A stretch of DNA of 64,000 nt from Corydoras sp. C115 (lineage: Eukaryota > Chordata > Actinopteri > Siluriformes > Callichthyidae): assembly GCA_019802505.1 (NCBI GenBank), contig JAFMOC010000315.1, forward strand, positions 62,001 through 126,000, read 5' to 3'. Below are positions 1 to 25,400 of this stretch, in pieces. The notes under the pieces are model-generated. The model was given only the letters and a program-made list of their open reading frames with translations. It ran no database searches and had not been told where the DNA came from. A program made the translations under genes and the position numbers. How positions within the stretch are numbered: position 1 is the first letter of the stretch; each line of letters starts with the position of its first letter.

Positions 1-249
1 GAACTAAAATCTCTGTTATAATGGTTTATAAAATCACCGTGGGGGCTTAGTGTGAATGTCTTTGTTTTCTTTCAGGACTGGAGTTACAAACTGGCGTATG
101 TAAACCAATAAATAGAAACATTTACTTCTTTTAAACAATAAATTATAGAAAAAAAGCATGCGCTTTGTCCTTCAAATTGGTCAATGACTCTTTTTGTAAA
201 CAGTGAGTAGCTTTTGGCAACATGCAGTGTGAACTCCAGAGCCTAGTTT
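1..249 (-). other. cpne2: cpne2 3' untranslated region (continues beyond the left edge)
   Basis: This stretch directly follows the copine stop codon at 250-252. I see no minus-strand AATAAA in it, so the transcript probably ends outside the window. Confidence 0.6.
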
Positions 250-14792
<14,543 letters not shown>

Positions 14793-14979
14793 ACCGAATG
14801 GAGTGCCACCTCCTCTACAGTCTGTACAAAAACAAGCATGCGCACACATACACACAAAAGGTTATAAACATCAACTACACAAAAACAGGTTTAAATTATG
14901 GAATCACTGGGATGTATAATCTGTCAGAAACCGAAGCATCAGTGAGCTCTGGTACTGGTGATAAATTTTACTTACTATG

Positions 14980-15130
14980 TGCAGGCCAATCCAGCTATAA
15001 TCCACATGGTTCCAAAATCCCTCATGCTGAAACTTATGGAGGAATAAACCTTTCCACAGTTTAGTGGTGAAGAACCTTCCTAGCTTGCACAGAGCTCTGA
15101 CCTCAATCTCTTCCAACAGCTCTGAGATTA
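14980..15130 (+). repeat. Possible degraded Tc1-type element fragment
   Basis: The string gcacagagctctgacctcaa resembles, from memory, a phrase common in teleost Tc1-like non-autonomous elements. Flanking sequence is too diverged to set borders, and the 80-codon minus-strand frame across it is probably chance. Confidence 0.3.
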
Positions 15131-17495
15131 AATGAAATGTGATCAAACCTAAAACTACCCTACAAATTCAAAACTACAGCAATATATGATTGTACGGTGC
15201 CTTACAGAGTGAAGAAAGAGTTATTTTAAACTGGTACCATGTAAATGTAAATATATGTCTAATATATAAATATATAAATATATAATAAAATGTCTAATAT
15301 ATATATATATATATGTGTGTTTTTTGCTAAAACACAAATATACTTGAACATGTGTTCTGTCACTCTGCATCTCTCTCATTCTAACAAATGGAATACAGTA
15401 CATCCACGCTGAAGAAAAACGTCATGCCAGGACGTGAGGAACACAGCGAGGGCTCCTGTTGCTAAGAGACTGATGTACTAACGTCTTTTCTCTCCACGTT
15501 AGTGTCACTAACCATAAATAGGCTCTGACCACCATACATGGAGAATGCTAATACAACTGATTAATTTCCATGCTACATTTAGTTCATGCCACATCCCAAA
15601 CCTGTGCCAAATGAAATTAAGCATTAGGCGTAAAGGCAAATTTTTGGGGGCAAAAAAAAACTGACAAAAAAAATCACTCAAAAACAAACTTGTTTAATTG
15701 CTCCACTGACCCAGACCACGAATTATTTTGGTCTCAGTGACCACAAGGTAAAAATAAAACCAGTTAACCACATTAAGGTCAATTAGCCAAAACTAACTAA
15801 CTACATATGAGAGTATTCCATAATGGTTCTATATATCAACCATCAAAGCCCCTTAATCACTGCAGGACCCATTCAGACTTGTTTATGCTCCCACACTTCC
15901 ATATCATTTTAGAAAGAGACTCCTACTGATTACATGATCATTGATAGAAGCCACATGGGAAAATCTTTGAAAGCATATAACTAACCCTTTAAGACTTTTT
16001 TTTCTGACATCTACCTAAGTGACCTACATAATAAGGCAATATTATATTATAAGCCCACTAGCCACAGTGTCAAAAACCAGAACCGGTTAAACACAAAACA
16101 ACAGAAAGAAAGAAGCGACAAGTCAGGCCAATATGGGTCAACAAATTAATAAATAGAAAACAGAAAAGAACAAAAGTGACCTGCAATGTATCTTCATTCT
16201 AACACAAACTGCTAGCAGGATTTTAATGGGTATACTCACCCATTGTGCCCAAACATCCCATAATTCCATTCAGTATATGTAGTACAGACTATGTATCTCA
16301 GCAACTCAGCAGTGTTTTTATACACCAGCCCCGAGTTAAGTACAGTTCTCATTTCTCAGCGTAATCATACATCTCCTTACTATCTACTTCCAAACCTGAC
16401 GTCATGGAATATGCAGCTGATGCCCTAAATCCCAGACTCCAGACACAAAAGAAGACTTAAAAAAAGACACAAACACATACGTACAGTTAAAATGGGTAGA
16501 GTGGAAACTCTGCCTCATGATCTTCAAATGGGGGGGGAAACCATAAACAGCATTTATAGGATTATCTACTTACTGCACTACTACTCAACTGTTCCTTTTG
16601 CACAAATGGTGCAAAAAATCAAGGATACAGTGAAACAACATTAAATAAAGATCGGGTCATAAGTGATGTATGAGTCCAGTATTTTCCAACAAATCTGTAC
16701 AGTTTTGTTTTGCTAAAGCTTTGTAATTGAAAGTGGAAACTTTAAGGATCAACAAGTAGATGATCTGATTTTAGCAGCATTATTCTTCAGTGCAGGTCCA
16801 CTATTACTGTAAACCAAGTCATTGTTGTGGGTTAAAATAGTCTTATTCTTAATATCAGGATTAAATTATTAGAAAGAACATACTATGTATTAATATATAG
16901 ACTAAATGGAATTTGAGGGCAAGATGCAAAATTTACATAAATATGACCTTAAATGTGCAACCCATTAAACAAACACATTCTTCTAACCTCACCTGGATAT
17001 AAAAAAAAACTCAATTAAATTTTTAGTTCAATGTCTTTAACATTTCAGCCATAATTGAAATATTATACTCACTGTGTTTCAGGCAGTTGTGATATAACAA
17101 TATAACAGTGATTATCCTTAATTAGTTTTTTTCATCGATGTGAGTTTGATGGCTTTGTAATGGCTTGCAAAATGACCCAGGAGCAGTGTGCCATCAGTGC
17201 TAACCACTGCACCCGGGGTCTTAAAGACTTTGAGTTGCTGGACCTCCTGGAGGTCTCTATTAAGACTTCCAAAGCAGTTTATTAGAATTGCTTTTACAAT
17301 CATTTATCACATTTTCAAATTGCGCACTTCAGACTGTTCAGTTACAGAATGGAAAAAAAACATCTGTAATACAATTTTTTTTTTCACTAAAAAAGTGTGA
17401 AAAAAGTAGAATCTTCCTATTTATCCGAGTTCGGAAGCACTACTAGCGCACAGATAAATACAACCCGAATGGCTAGGTTAAAAAAGTTATGTTTT

Positions 17496-17640
17496 TTGCC
17501 TACAGTGCTTACACACAGAGGAATTTGTTCTCCACATTTAAGTGAAGTGAGCACTCGTGCCCAGAGCACTCAGCAGCACTGTATACAGCATCCTGATCCT
17601 GAAAACAAATGGGATTAGTGCCTTACCCAAGGGCACTTCA
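17496..17640 (+). repeat. Interspersed repeat fragment (third family)
   Basis: Contains acacagaggaatttgttctc, gtgagcactcgtgcccagag and ttacccaagggcacttcag, a block I recall from fish interspersed repeats. A related piece is at about 59487-59540 (cacacagaggaattagtaca). Its right end runs into the inverted-repeat arm described separately. Confidence 0.55.
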
Positions 17641-18020
17641 GCAGAAATGTGCCACCTTGTGCCATCTTTATACTGTATAATCCCCATCTGGGTGGAGTTT
17701 CCATGTTCTCCCCGTGTCCGCGTGGGTTTCCTCCGGGTTCTCCGGTTTCCTCCCACAGTCCAAAAACATGGATCAAGTTAATTGAGTTCTCTAAATTGCC
17801 CCATATAGAGTGTGTTTGAGTGTGTGAGTGTGTACCCAGCGATGGATTGGCGCCCTGTCCTGGGTGTATCTGCCCAGCGCCCGAGACGTTCTCCCCTGGA
17901 TGGGCATGGGGAACCCCACCGCGACCCTAATAGAGGATAAAGCGGGACATAATGAATGAATGAATGAATATATATATACACAGTATAAAGATGGCACAAG
18001 GTGGCACATTTCTGCTGAAG

Positions 18021-18021
<1 letters not shown>
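17635..18021. repeat. 42-bp perfect inverted repeat flanking a SINE-B
   Basis: The left arm 17635-17676 is the exact reverse complement of the right arm 17980-18021. The enclosed about 300 bp is the truncated SINE-B and a short TA stretch. The arms contain tgccaccttgtgccatcttt and its complement. Confidence 0.9.
17688..17969 (+). mobile_element. SINE-B copy, 5'-truncated
   Basis: Begins inside the element (ccccatctgggtggagtttc) and lacks the tRNA-like head. It runs through the body (gttctccggtttcctcccac; ggcgccctgtcctgggtgta) to a (GAAT)n tail. It is bracketed by a 42-bp inverted repeat and followed by a TA microsatellite. Confidence 0.85.

Positions 18022-18088
<67 letters not shown>
18022..18088. 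repeat. (TA)n microsatellite
   Basis: About 30 TA units, next to the inverted-repeat arm. Confidence 0.95.
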
Positions 18089-18090
<2 letters not shown>

Positions 18091-19011
18091 GACCTGCCCC
18101 AAAACGTATAGATAGGCGTGGGTCTGTCTGACCACATTAACAGAAAAACTCAGTTATTACACAGTTTGTCATTATGACGTCATGGCTGCCAGAACTAACA
18201 ATTTCTGATCAAGACTTTCCAAGTTTTAGGTCCGAGTTGTCACAGCTATAACTTGTCTAAATTTAAATCAAATTTAATATTTGAGCCCCTTTTTTTTACA
18301 TCATGTGTAATATAAAAGGGAACGACCTGTGTTTTAACGTGCTCAACTGTCAAACAAATGCTCTTCGAAACATGACCACGTGACACGAACGATTCATCGA
18401 TCAGCGTTTGCTCTAATGTAACGGAGACGATTAATCGATCCGAAGTCCGCACGGTGCCCCTTTAATGGGTGTAACCTCGTAACGGTGGTACGCACACTTT
18501 TTTTGTGCATACACACGTCAGTCAGACGTCACAACGCAGAAAGACAATTGAAAAACTCTGGACATACCTTTTCCACGCGTCGCTCATACAACTTAAAGTT
18601 TAGATCAAATCCGGTGTTTACTGACGGGGAGGTACTCGACAAGCAAAGGAGCACTTTTAAAGCCATTAACGCATCCTAAAGACAATTTTATTTTTTACCT
18701 GCGGTTCCGCTTGTTGACGTTTCTTTGTAAAAAATAATGATGATGATGATAATAATAATAATAATAATAACAATAAATAAATGAGAAAAGAATGAGTTTA
18801 CATATTCACTTGTTGGCTAAAATGAACAACTAAAACTGAATGAGAATAAAAATGCGACCGAACGCTGAGCGATGGTGCGCGCGCCCGCTGCCAACGCCTT
18901 GTGGACGCGCCACTGGCGCTCACGCGCTTCCCGCGCTCCCCGCGTTCCCCGCGCGCTTCCCGCGTTCTCCCCGCTAACCGCACGGCTGAAACAGAAGCGC
19001 TCCGTACTCAC

Positions 19012-19200
19012 CACTGCTGCGACCCCGCGGTTCCTCTGCTTCCCGAGCTCTGATTCCCGTACTTCAGCGTTATCAGGGTTCCCTCAGACTCCCCCCCGCT
19101 CTCCCGAAGTTCCTCTCAGAGCCCTGGCTGGTTTCTCTCCATTGATGCGCCGGAGCTCGAGAGTCCGCGACAGCAGCGCTTCACACGGAGCGCACACTCT
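19012..19200 (-). promoter_or_regulatory. cpne2: cpne2 non-coding first exon and CpG-rich promoter region
   Basis: Read on the minus strand, a strong splice donor (gcagtg|gtgagt) ends an exon at 19012. The coding exon at 14.8 kb has an upstream acceptor (tttgtacag) at 14822-14824, giving 29 nt of 5' UTR (14793-14821) before the ATG. Sequence from about 18870 to 19200 is rich in CG and GC, unlike the AT-rich surroundings, as expected for a housekeeping-type promoter. The transcription start is not resolved. Confidence 0.6.
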
Positions 19201-19450
19201 GAAATATCAGCCTCGCAGCTTTGCGGTTTCTCTCTCAAACACATACACACTTCATACACACTTTCTCACTCCATCTCACACTCTCGCACCCATTCTGCCC
19301 GTTTCTGCACCAAAAAAAAACGCTCCGGCTACCAAAAGACTCAAAAAACCCCGCTGTGATGCTTCACACTGTACCACAACGAACCCACCCCAACCACCTG
19401 TTCGCCTAGTAAACTTCAAAGAACAACACCGCTTCTGTAAAGAACCTCTT

Positions 19451-19513
19451 TTACATTTATATTTACATTCTGTCATCGAGCAGACACTGTTATCCAAAGC
19501 GACTTACAAATGA
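19451..19513 (-). mobile_element. SINE-A tail fragment
   Basis: Reverse complement of the conserved tail: the minus strand reads gtaagtcgctttggataaca followed by a diverged end. Confidence 0.7.
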
Positions 19514-19648
19514 GAACGTCACAAGTCAGTAGTTATGAAGAAAACCAGCTACACTGTAGAATTATCAATTCAGATCGTTATATGATCCTGCACCACCCCC
19601 CTTTTTATTTTATTTTTAATTTTTATAGAAAACATAGTAGTTATTTGG

Positions 19649-19968
19649 TGGCTTAGTGGTTGGCACGTGGTAGGGATTCCCTGTTCGAATCCCAATCTGG
19701 GTGGAGTTTCCATGTTCTCCCCGTGGCCGCATGGGTTTCCTCCGGGTTCTCCGGTTTCCACCCACAGTCCAAAAACATGGATCAATCAATTGAGTTCTCC
19801 AAATTGCCCCATATAGAGTGTGTTTGTGAGTGTGCCCAGCGATAGATTGGCGTCCTGTCCTGGGTGTATCTGCCCAGCGCCCGAGACGTTCTCCCCTGGA
19901 TGGGCATGAGGAACCCCACCGCGACCCTAATAGAGGATAAAGCAGAAGATGATGGATGGATGGATGGA
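19649..19968 (+). mobile_element. SINE-B copy with 11-bp target-site duplication
   Basis: Head ggtggcttagtggttggcac and box-B-like GTTCGAATCCC, then the full body and a (GGAT)n tail. Flanked by the direct repeat tagttatttgg at 19638-19648 and 19969-19979, as expected for LINE-driven insertion. Confidence 0.93.
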
Positions 19969-20057
19969 TAGTTATTTGGGATAATGCCTGTGAAAATGAC
20001 TTAGCACAAAGCAATCATGCCATGCCACTGCAATAAAACTTTGTTAACATTGTGTTT

Positions 20058-20265
20058 TAGATTTACATTACATTTGGTCATTTTACAGACGACTTACAAA
20101 TCAACCCAACTACACAGTTGGGTACACAGCCCCCCTGAAGCAATGAGGGTTAATGAGTCTTGCTCAAGGACCCACACATTGGTGTTTATAGTGGACCTGG
20201 GATTTGAATGCATAACCTTCAGATTGATAGCCCCACACCCTAACCACTGAGCTACAAAACCATGT
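20058..20265 (-). mobile_element. SINE-A copy
   Basis: On the minus strand: GTAGCTCAGTGGTTAG-type head, box-B-like GGGATTT-containing region in diverged form, ggacccacacattg and cttgctcaaggac (plus strand), and the tail gtaagtcgtctgtaaaatg. It is a diverged but near full-length copy. Confidence 0.8.
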
Positions 20266-22111
20266 TAGCTACACAAAATAAGATAAGGTGTTAAACTGCA
20301 CACTAGATCTTAATTTGGAAAATATTTGATTGCAAAAACATTTAGACACTGGATATTCAGATTTACCACTTCCAATCATAACATTAAAAATAACACAAAC
20401 CCCACAATTATAAGAAAGTAATTTATTTGCCATTTATACATATAAAACCCATTTGTAAACCACACACACACATACATACACACCCATATATACCCAAAAC
20501 AACAGCTTGTTCCTCTATTTGTATTAAAAGAAGTGCAGTAGCTAAAAGCAAGAGTGTACATGTCCTTCTGTCAGACCTAAAGTTATATTGAATAAGTTGA
20601 AGTTGAATTTTGGGTGCTAGTGCATAATTACTTTTTAAAACACCTCTAGAAATGCATATCATTGAGTTTGATATTGGTTGAAGTTTGTTTATTCAATTTT
20701 TTTGGTTATCTCCACTGTGTATTATATGAACTGTTTTGTTTTTTGTGTACATTTGTTAGGTGCATCAGAATACGATTTATAACACTGAGTAAATATATAA
20801 ATATATCCTCCTTAGTTTAAGGTACATTCATCTAAGGACTTGATTAACTGAATGATCTTACTTAAGAATGATTTAATCATCAAATCATGTGCCATCATTC
20901 TGTTCACATCTGTTCACAGACTGCTGGAGCCGGATGGACTAGTTTGAGTATTTCATACATTATGGGATCGGGATTAAACCGGGGACCATCACAAAAGCAA
21001 AGCTGGTTTCTTAACCACAAGCCTACGACTGCCTCAATGATGGAATTGCTTATTATATAGACAGCTAATTATTATTATATTACTATTATTCTTATAACAA
21101 ATGTATGTGCTGAAAATTATATACATGCACATGTACAACATAACATTTTCACAATGGTTAAACTACAACAATCAATTAAAAACCAAATCAAATATTTGAA
21201 ATGGACTGGTGACATTTTATCAACATAATCAGAGGAGATTTAGGCATTTACCAATTAGGTGCTGAACAGCATTCTCTAGTGCAAAGCATTTGCCCATCAG
21301 GCTTCCCCTTCAAAAACTAAACTAAACTAAACTAAACATGTAACACCACAATTGAAAAAAAAAAGAAAGAAAATGATAACAGGTATGAATATGAGGGCTT
21401 CAGGAGAACACAACACATAGTTGTCCAGGAACGTTAATAGTGGGATGCGGTAATGAATTTGACTGTTTAATGCGATTGTTTATTAGCTGCCTGTTTCCAG
21501 ATATTAAAGTTCTCCTGAACAATAATTTGAGATTTTAAGTTGAACTTAGAAATCTAACATGCGTCTGTCCTAATGCAGCATGTCTTTGACTGTGTGCATG
21601 ACTTCAATCTGGCAAACAAATTATTGTACAGATTAAATGGCCACACATTTCTGCAGACTAGTTGAACCTCCTTAGAGGAGGGACAACTGCAAACAGGAGG
21701 AACTGCATAGTAACGGCCATTCTTGTGAAACAGGGTGTGAAAAAAGTTCATAGGAGAACAGAGGCTGTCCACATACACAGCTACAAACTAAGGTTTGTCT
21801 TACATTTAGATTACATTAGATATTTAGACATTCCTGAGCTGTAAAGTTTAGTGCATGTAGTTTAAAATTTCATAAATGTGACTTAGTAATGATTATATTA
21901 TAAGCCATGCTGCTCGAGCTTGTCTTTGCATTAGCACTATCAGGATACAAAACACGCACTTAATTCATCATTCAACTAAACGGACTCAAAACACGCTTTG
22001 TTAATCCAACAAAGATGTGGATATTTACACAGCCAAATATTCTAAGGTTTCCATGACTATTTCAGGAGAACTTTAATATCAAATAGTCCATTGCCAAACT
22101 GCACATTCTGT

Positions 22112-22127
22112 TTTATTTCACTTTATT
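22112..22127 (-). terminator. nlrc5: nlrc5 polyadenylation signals
   Basis: Two minus-strand AATAAA hexamers (22112-22117 and 22122-22127), about 370 nt after the stop codon. They would give a short 3' UTR. Confidence 0.55.
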
Positions 22128-22488
22128 TTAAAAGTGAATGCTAATACAGGTTTCTCTGCAATTAGTGAAGTTTTGTTTGAAGTTCATCATTTTGGAAGGA
22201 TGAGATCCAATTAAATATGGAGGAAGTTCAAATGTTCTGGTGTATAAGCAGGATGTACAAGTGTGACTCTGCTGCGGCGGGTTCGTGTGTAAAAATGCAT
22301 GGCTTGCATCTTGCCCATTAACTGTTGATTCCCGGACAATTAGTTAAACTGAGCTGTTTGTTGAGGTGATTATTATAAGTGAGGTAATGTGTTCTCCGTG
22401 TAAACAAAAAAAAATAAAAACACAGTGATGCTCGAAAACAATACTAATGAAAAAGAACTACAAGAAGAATTGTGCTTATCAAATGGTT

Positions 22489-25400
22489 TTAGGTTGAGGA
22501 GAAATTCAGCCTTTGGTCCTTTAGTATCAGATCATCCTTCACGATTGGATTTCTCCATAGCCTTTATAAAACAAAGCACTTGTTATCAGACTGACAAAAG
22601 TGATCAGTGCAAGAAGCATAGTGGTTTTATACCCAAATGTACCTGATGATTTCTACCCAGGGGCATGACCTCACGCACACAGCAAGTGTCCTGGCTCCTG
22701 CCGTTGTGATATTATTGGCCTCTAAACTGCAAATTAAAAGAAACGTTATGTGAAAGTGTCCAGTGATGAACCTTATTCAGACAAAATTATGTGTGTGTCC
22801 TATACAAATCCACAAAGTTTGTTTTGATGACAACATTTAATATGCTTACTCTTCATGACCCTGCAGAGGTTTATATATTGTGTACAACCAACAAAAAACG
22901 GCTCAAGATGTCTCTCCACCTCTACGTGGTTCAAGCAGCAACACCACCGCTGGGTGGAGAGAGTGATAAGTACTATTGTGTGCAGGGTAAACTTATATTT
23001 AGGTGATGTGGAAGTGGATTTGATTGTTGTTTTTAATTTTTACCTCTCAGTTAGTAAAATGAAGTTTCTTTTTAAATTAACATTTACACCGTTTGCAGAA
23101 AATGTCATCACCGGGCTGAGAAGGGACTAGCATTTAATAAAATTTCTAATTTAATTCTAATTTTAAGGGTGGATTTTGGTTTCTGAATAAATTGAAGCTT
23201 AACTGTTTAGATCATGAAAAAGAACTTTATCTAAGTTTTAGCTGCTAAAAAATATGTCTGAAAGCTGGTAAAATGTGATAGAAATAAATAGATACCATAT
23301 CTAATTGTACACTGCTGTCTCTAATACTTACTCTATTTTTCTGAGTTTACGGCACTGAGGCAAAATCTCAACTAGTTTGTGCACCACGTCGTTTCCACAC
23401 TCATTCCATGACAAGCTGAAATAAAAGAGACATTATAGCATTTACAATAAAAAAAACATTTGATTGAATATATTTAGCATTATGTTATTATATAATCCAT
23501 TCATTCATTATCTTCTACTTTATCCTATATTAGGGCCGCGGGGGGGGGGCAGGAGAAAATGTTTCGGGCGCTGGGCAGATACACCCAGGACAGGGCGCCA
23601 ATCTATCGCGGGGCACACACTCACACACACAGACACACACACAAACACACTCTATATGGGGCAATTTGGAGAACTCAATTGACTTGATCCATGTTTTTGG
23701 ACTGTGGGAGGAAACCGGAGAACCCGGAGGAAACCCACGCGGACATGTGGAATACGTGGAAACTCCACCCAGATGGGGGTGCTAGTGCTGAGAGGAGAAC
23801 ATGCTAACCATTAAGCCACCGTGCCGCCATGTTATTATATAATATTTTATAATATTATATAATTTTGTATTATATATTTATGTATTATAAAAATTAGCTT
23901 CCATCAGCTCTCCGTTATTTGTCACCTGCAAACTTATATATTATTATAGAATTACCAGGTTAATCTTGTTTTTTTATTTCTGTTATTCTATCTAGTGGTA
24001 TGCTTTCAGTGTTTATCACACAAACTGACTTTTCCTTTAATATTTATATAAAAAAAAAAACCATACAGTGGAGAATGTTTCAGGCACTGGGCAGATACAC
24101 CCAGGACAGGGCATTAACCTATTGCCGGGTGATCCATCACTTGATCATGCACACACACACACACACATAGGGGCAATTTGAGACAAACTATGATAAAAAC
24201 ACATAGGGACAATTTTCATATTGAATCCATGTTTTTAGACTGTGGGAGTAAACTCACATAGAGAAAGGGAGAACATGGAAACTCCACCTAGATTGGGATT
24301 TGAACCTGGATCCCCAGTGCTGAGAGGCGGATATGCTAACCACTAATCCACCGTACTGCCCGACATGTATGTCATTTTTATTATGTACTAATTATAAAAA
24401 TAAACTTAATTCATATGACGGAGGAAAGAGATGTAAACCATGTGGCTCACCTGAGGTCCTCTAAAGAGTTGCAGTGTTTCAGGGACGAGACAACAGCCAC
24501 CAATTCTGAGGTTCCCACAGAAGTAAAACTGCAACACAAACATTTTAAACTACAGCAGCTGACATTTATACAAAATTACCTGCATTTTAACATTAAATAC
24601 TCCAGATATTTACAGTTTTAGCAAAAAAAGTAAATAATTACCTTTAAAAAAATCAGTGTCATTATATTACTCATAGTTTAAGAAAATGTTTCGCTCCTAA
24701 CAAATAATATACATTTACATCTTAATGATTAATTAAAGTAAGCTAATAGTGTTTCTTATTAACTGCATATAAATAAATTTTATGCCAGATAAAAATAAAT
24801 AAAAGTCTTTCTTATCAAAGCCATAAACACTGCACCCATAATGAATGTAATTTCTTACTGCAGCTTCTTCAGAGCCTTCATGCTGAGTAAAGCGTCACAG
24901 AGACCCAGACATCCGCGTGAACCCAGTGTGTTCTCAGATAAACTTTTAGAAATTAAATGACAAAAATGCAGTCAACAGAATTTTAAAAATTCTGAAATTC
25001 TACTGAATTGCTTGCTAACCGTAAGCACAAAAACATAAAAACAAATTTATCAGCCTTTTGTCTAAAGAATTCACCGGAACTGTTTAAGAGCAGAAAATGT
25101 ATGATAACCTATAGAAAAACAGAACGACTACAAAGAATAAAAGAGATATTATTATTAAGATAAAATCATATTATCATCATATTATTGTTTATGTAAAAGT
25201 AAGTAAACGTCATCCTAAGCCACTGGCAATTGATTTATTAAATATGTTATGTGATTTAACGAAACATTAAAAAATATATACGCGTTTAATTATTACATAA
25301 TTTTAATACGTAATGTGCGCAGGTTTCCAAGCGATTGGACAGCAAATAAAAAGAAAAAGCGCGGACATTAGTGCCCTCTTGTGGTGTAATGTTGGATTTG

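Larger units (their letters stand above)
14822..19011. other. cpne2 first intron
   Basis: About 4.2 kb between the non-coding first exon and the start-codon exon. It contains a possible old DNA-element fragment at 14.98-15.13 kb, a repeat block at 17.5 kb, a SINE-B copy flanked by inverted repeats (17.6-18.0 kb) and a TA tract. I see no conserved coding sequence. Confidence 0.6.
19200..22095. other. Intergenic region between nlrc5 and cpne2
   Basis: Contains a SINE-A tail fragment, a SINE-B copy with target duplication, and a SINE-A copy, then about 1.8 kb of AT-rich sequence with no gene I can support. Confidence 0.6.

Noticed and set aside
14904..15146. 80-codon minus-strand frame as an extra copine or transposase exon
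   Set aside because: No match to copine order, no splice logic, and it overlaps a possible decayed repeat.
18872..19513. 213-codon plus-strand frame over the cpne2 first-exon region
   Set aside because: CG-rich sequence yields long chance frames; composition is biased, there is no domain, and it is antisense to the inferred promoter and ends in a SINE tail.
21554..21778. Minus-strand frame MYVDSLCSPMNFF... considered as the nlrc5 terminal exon
   Set aside because: The exon at 22489-22561 matches the known C-terminal pattern, is in phase and has a stop; this frame lies past it and has no LRR features.
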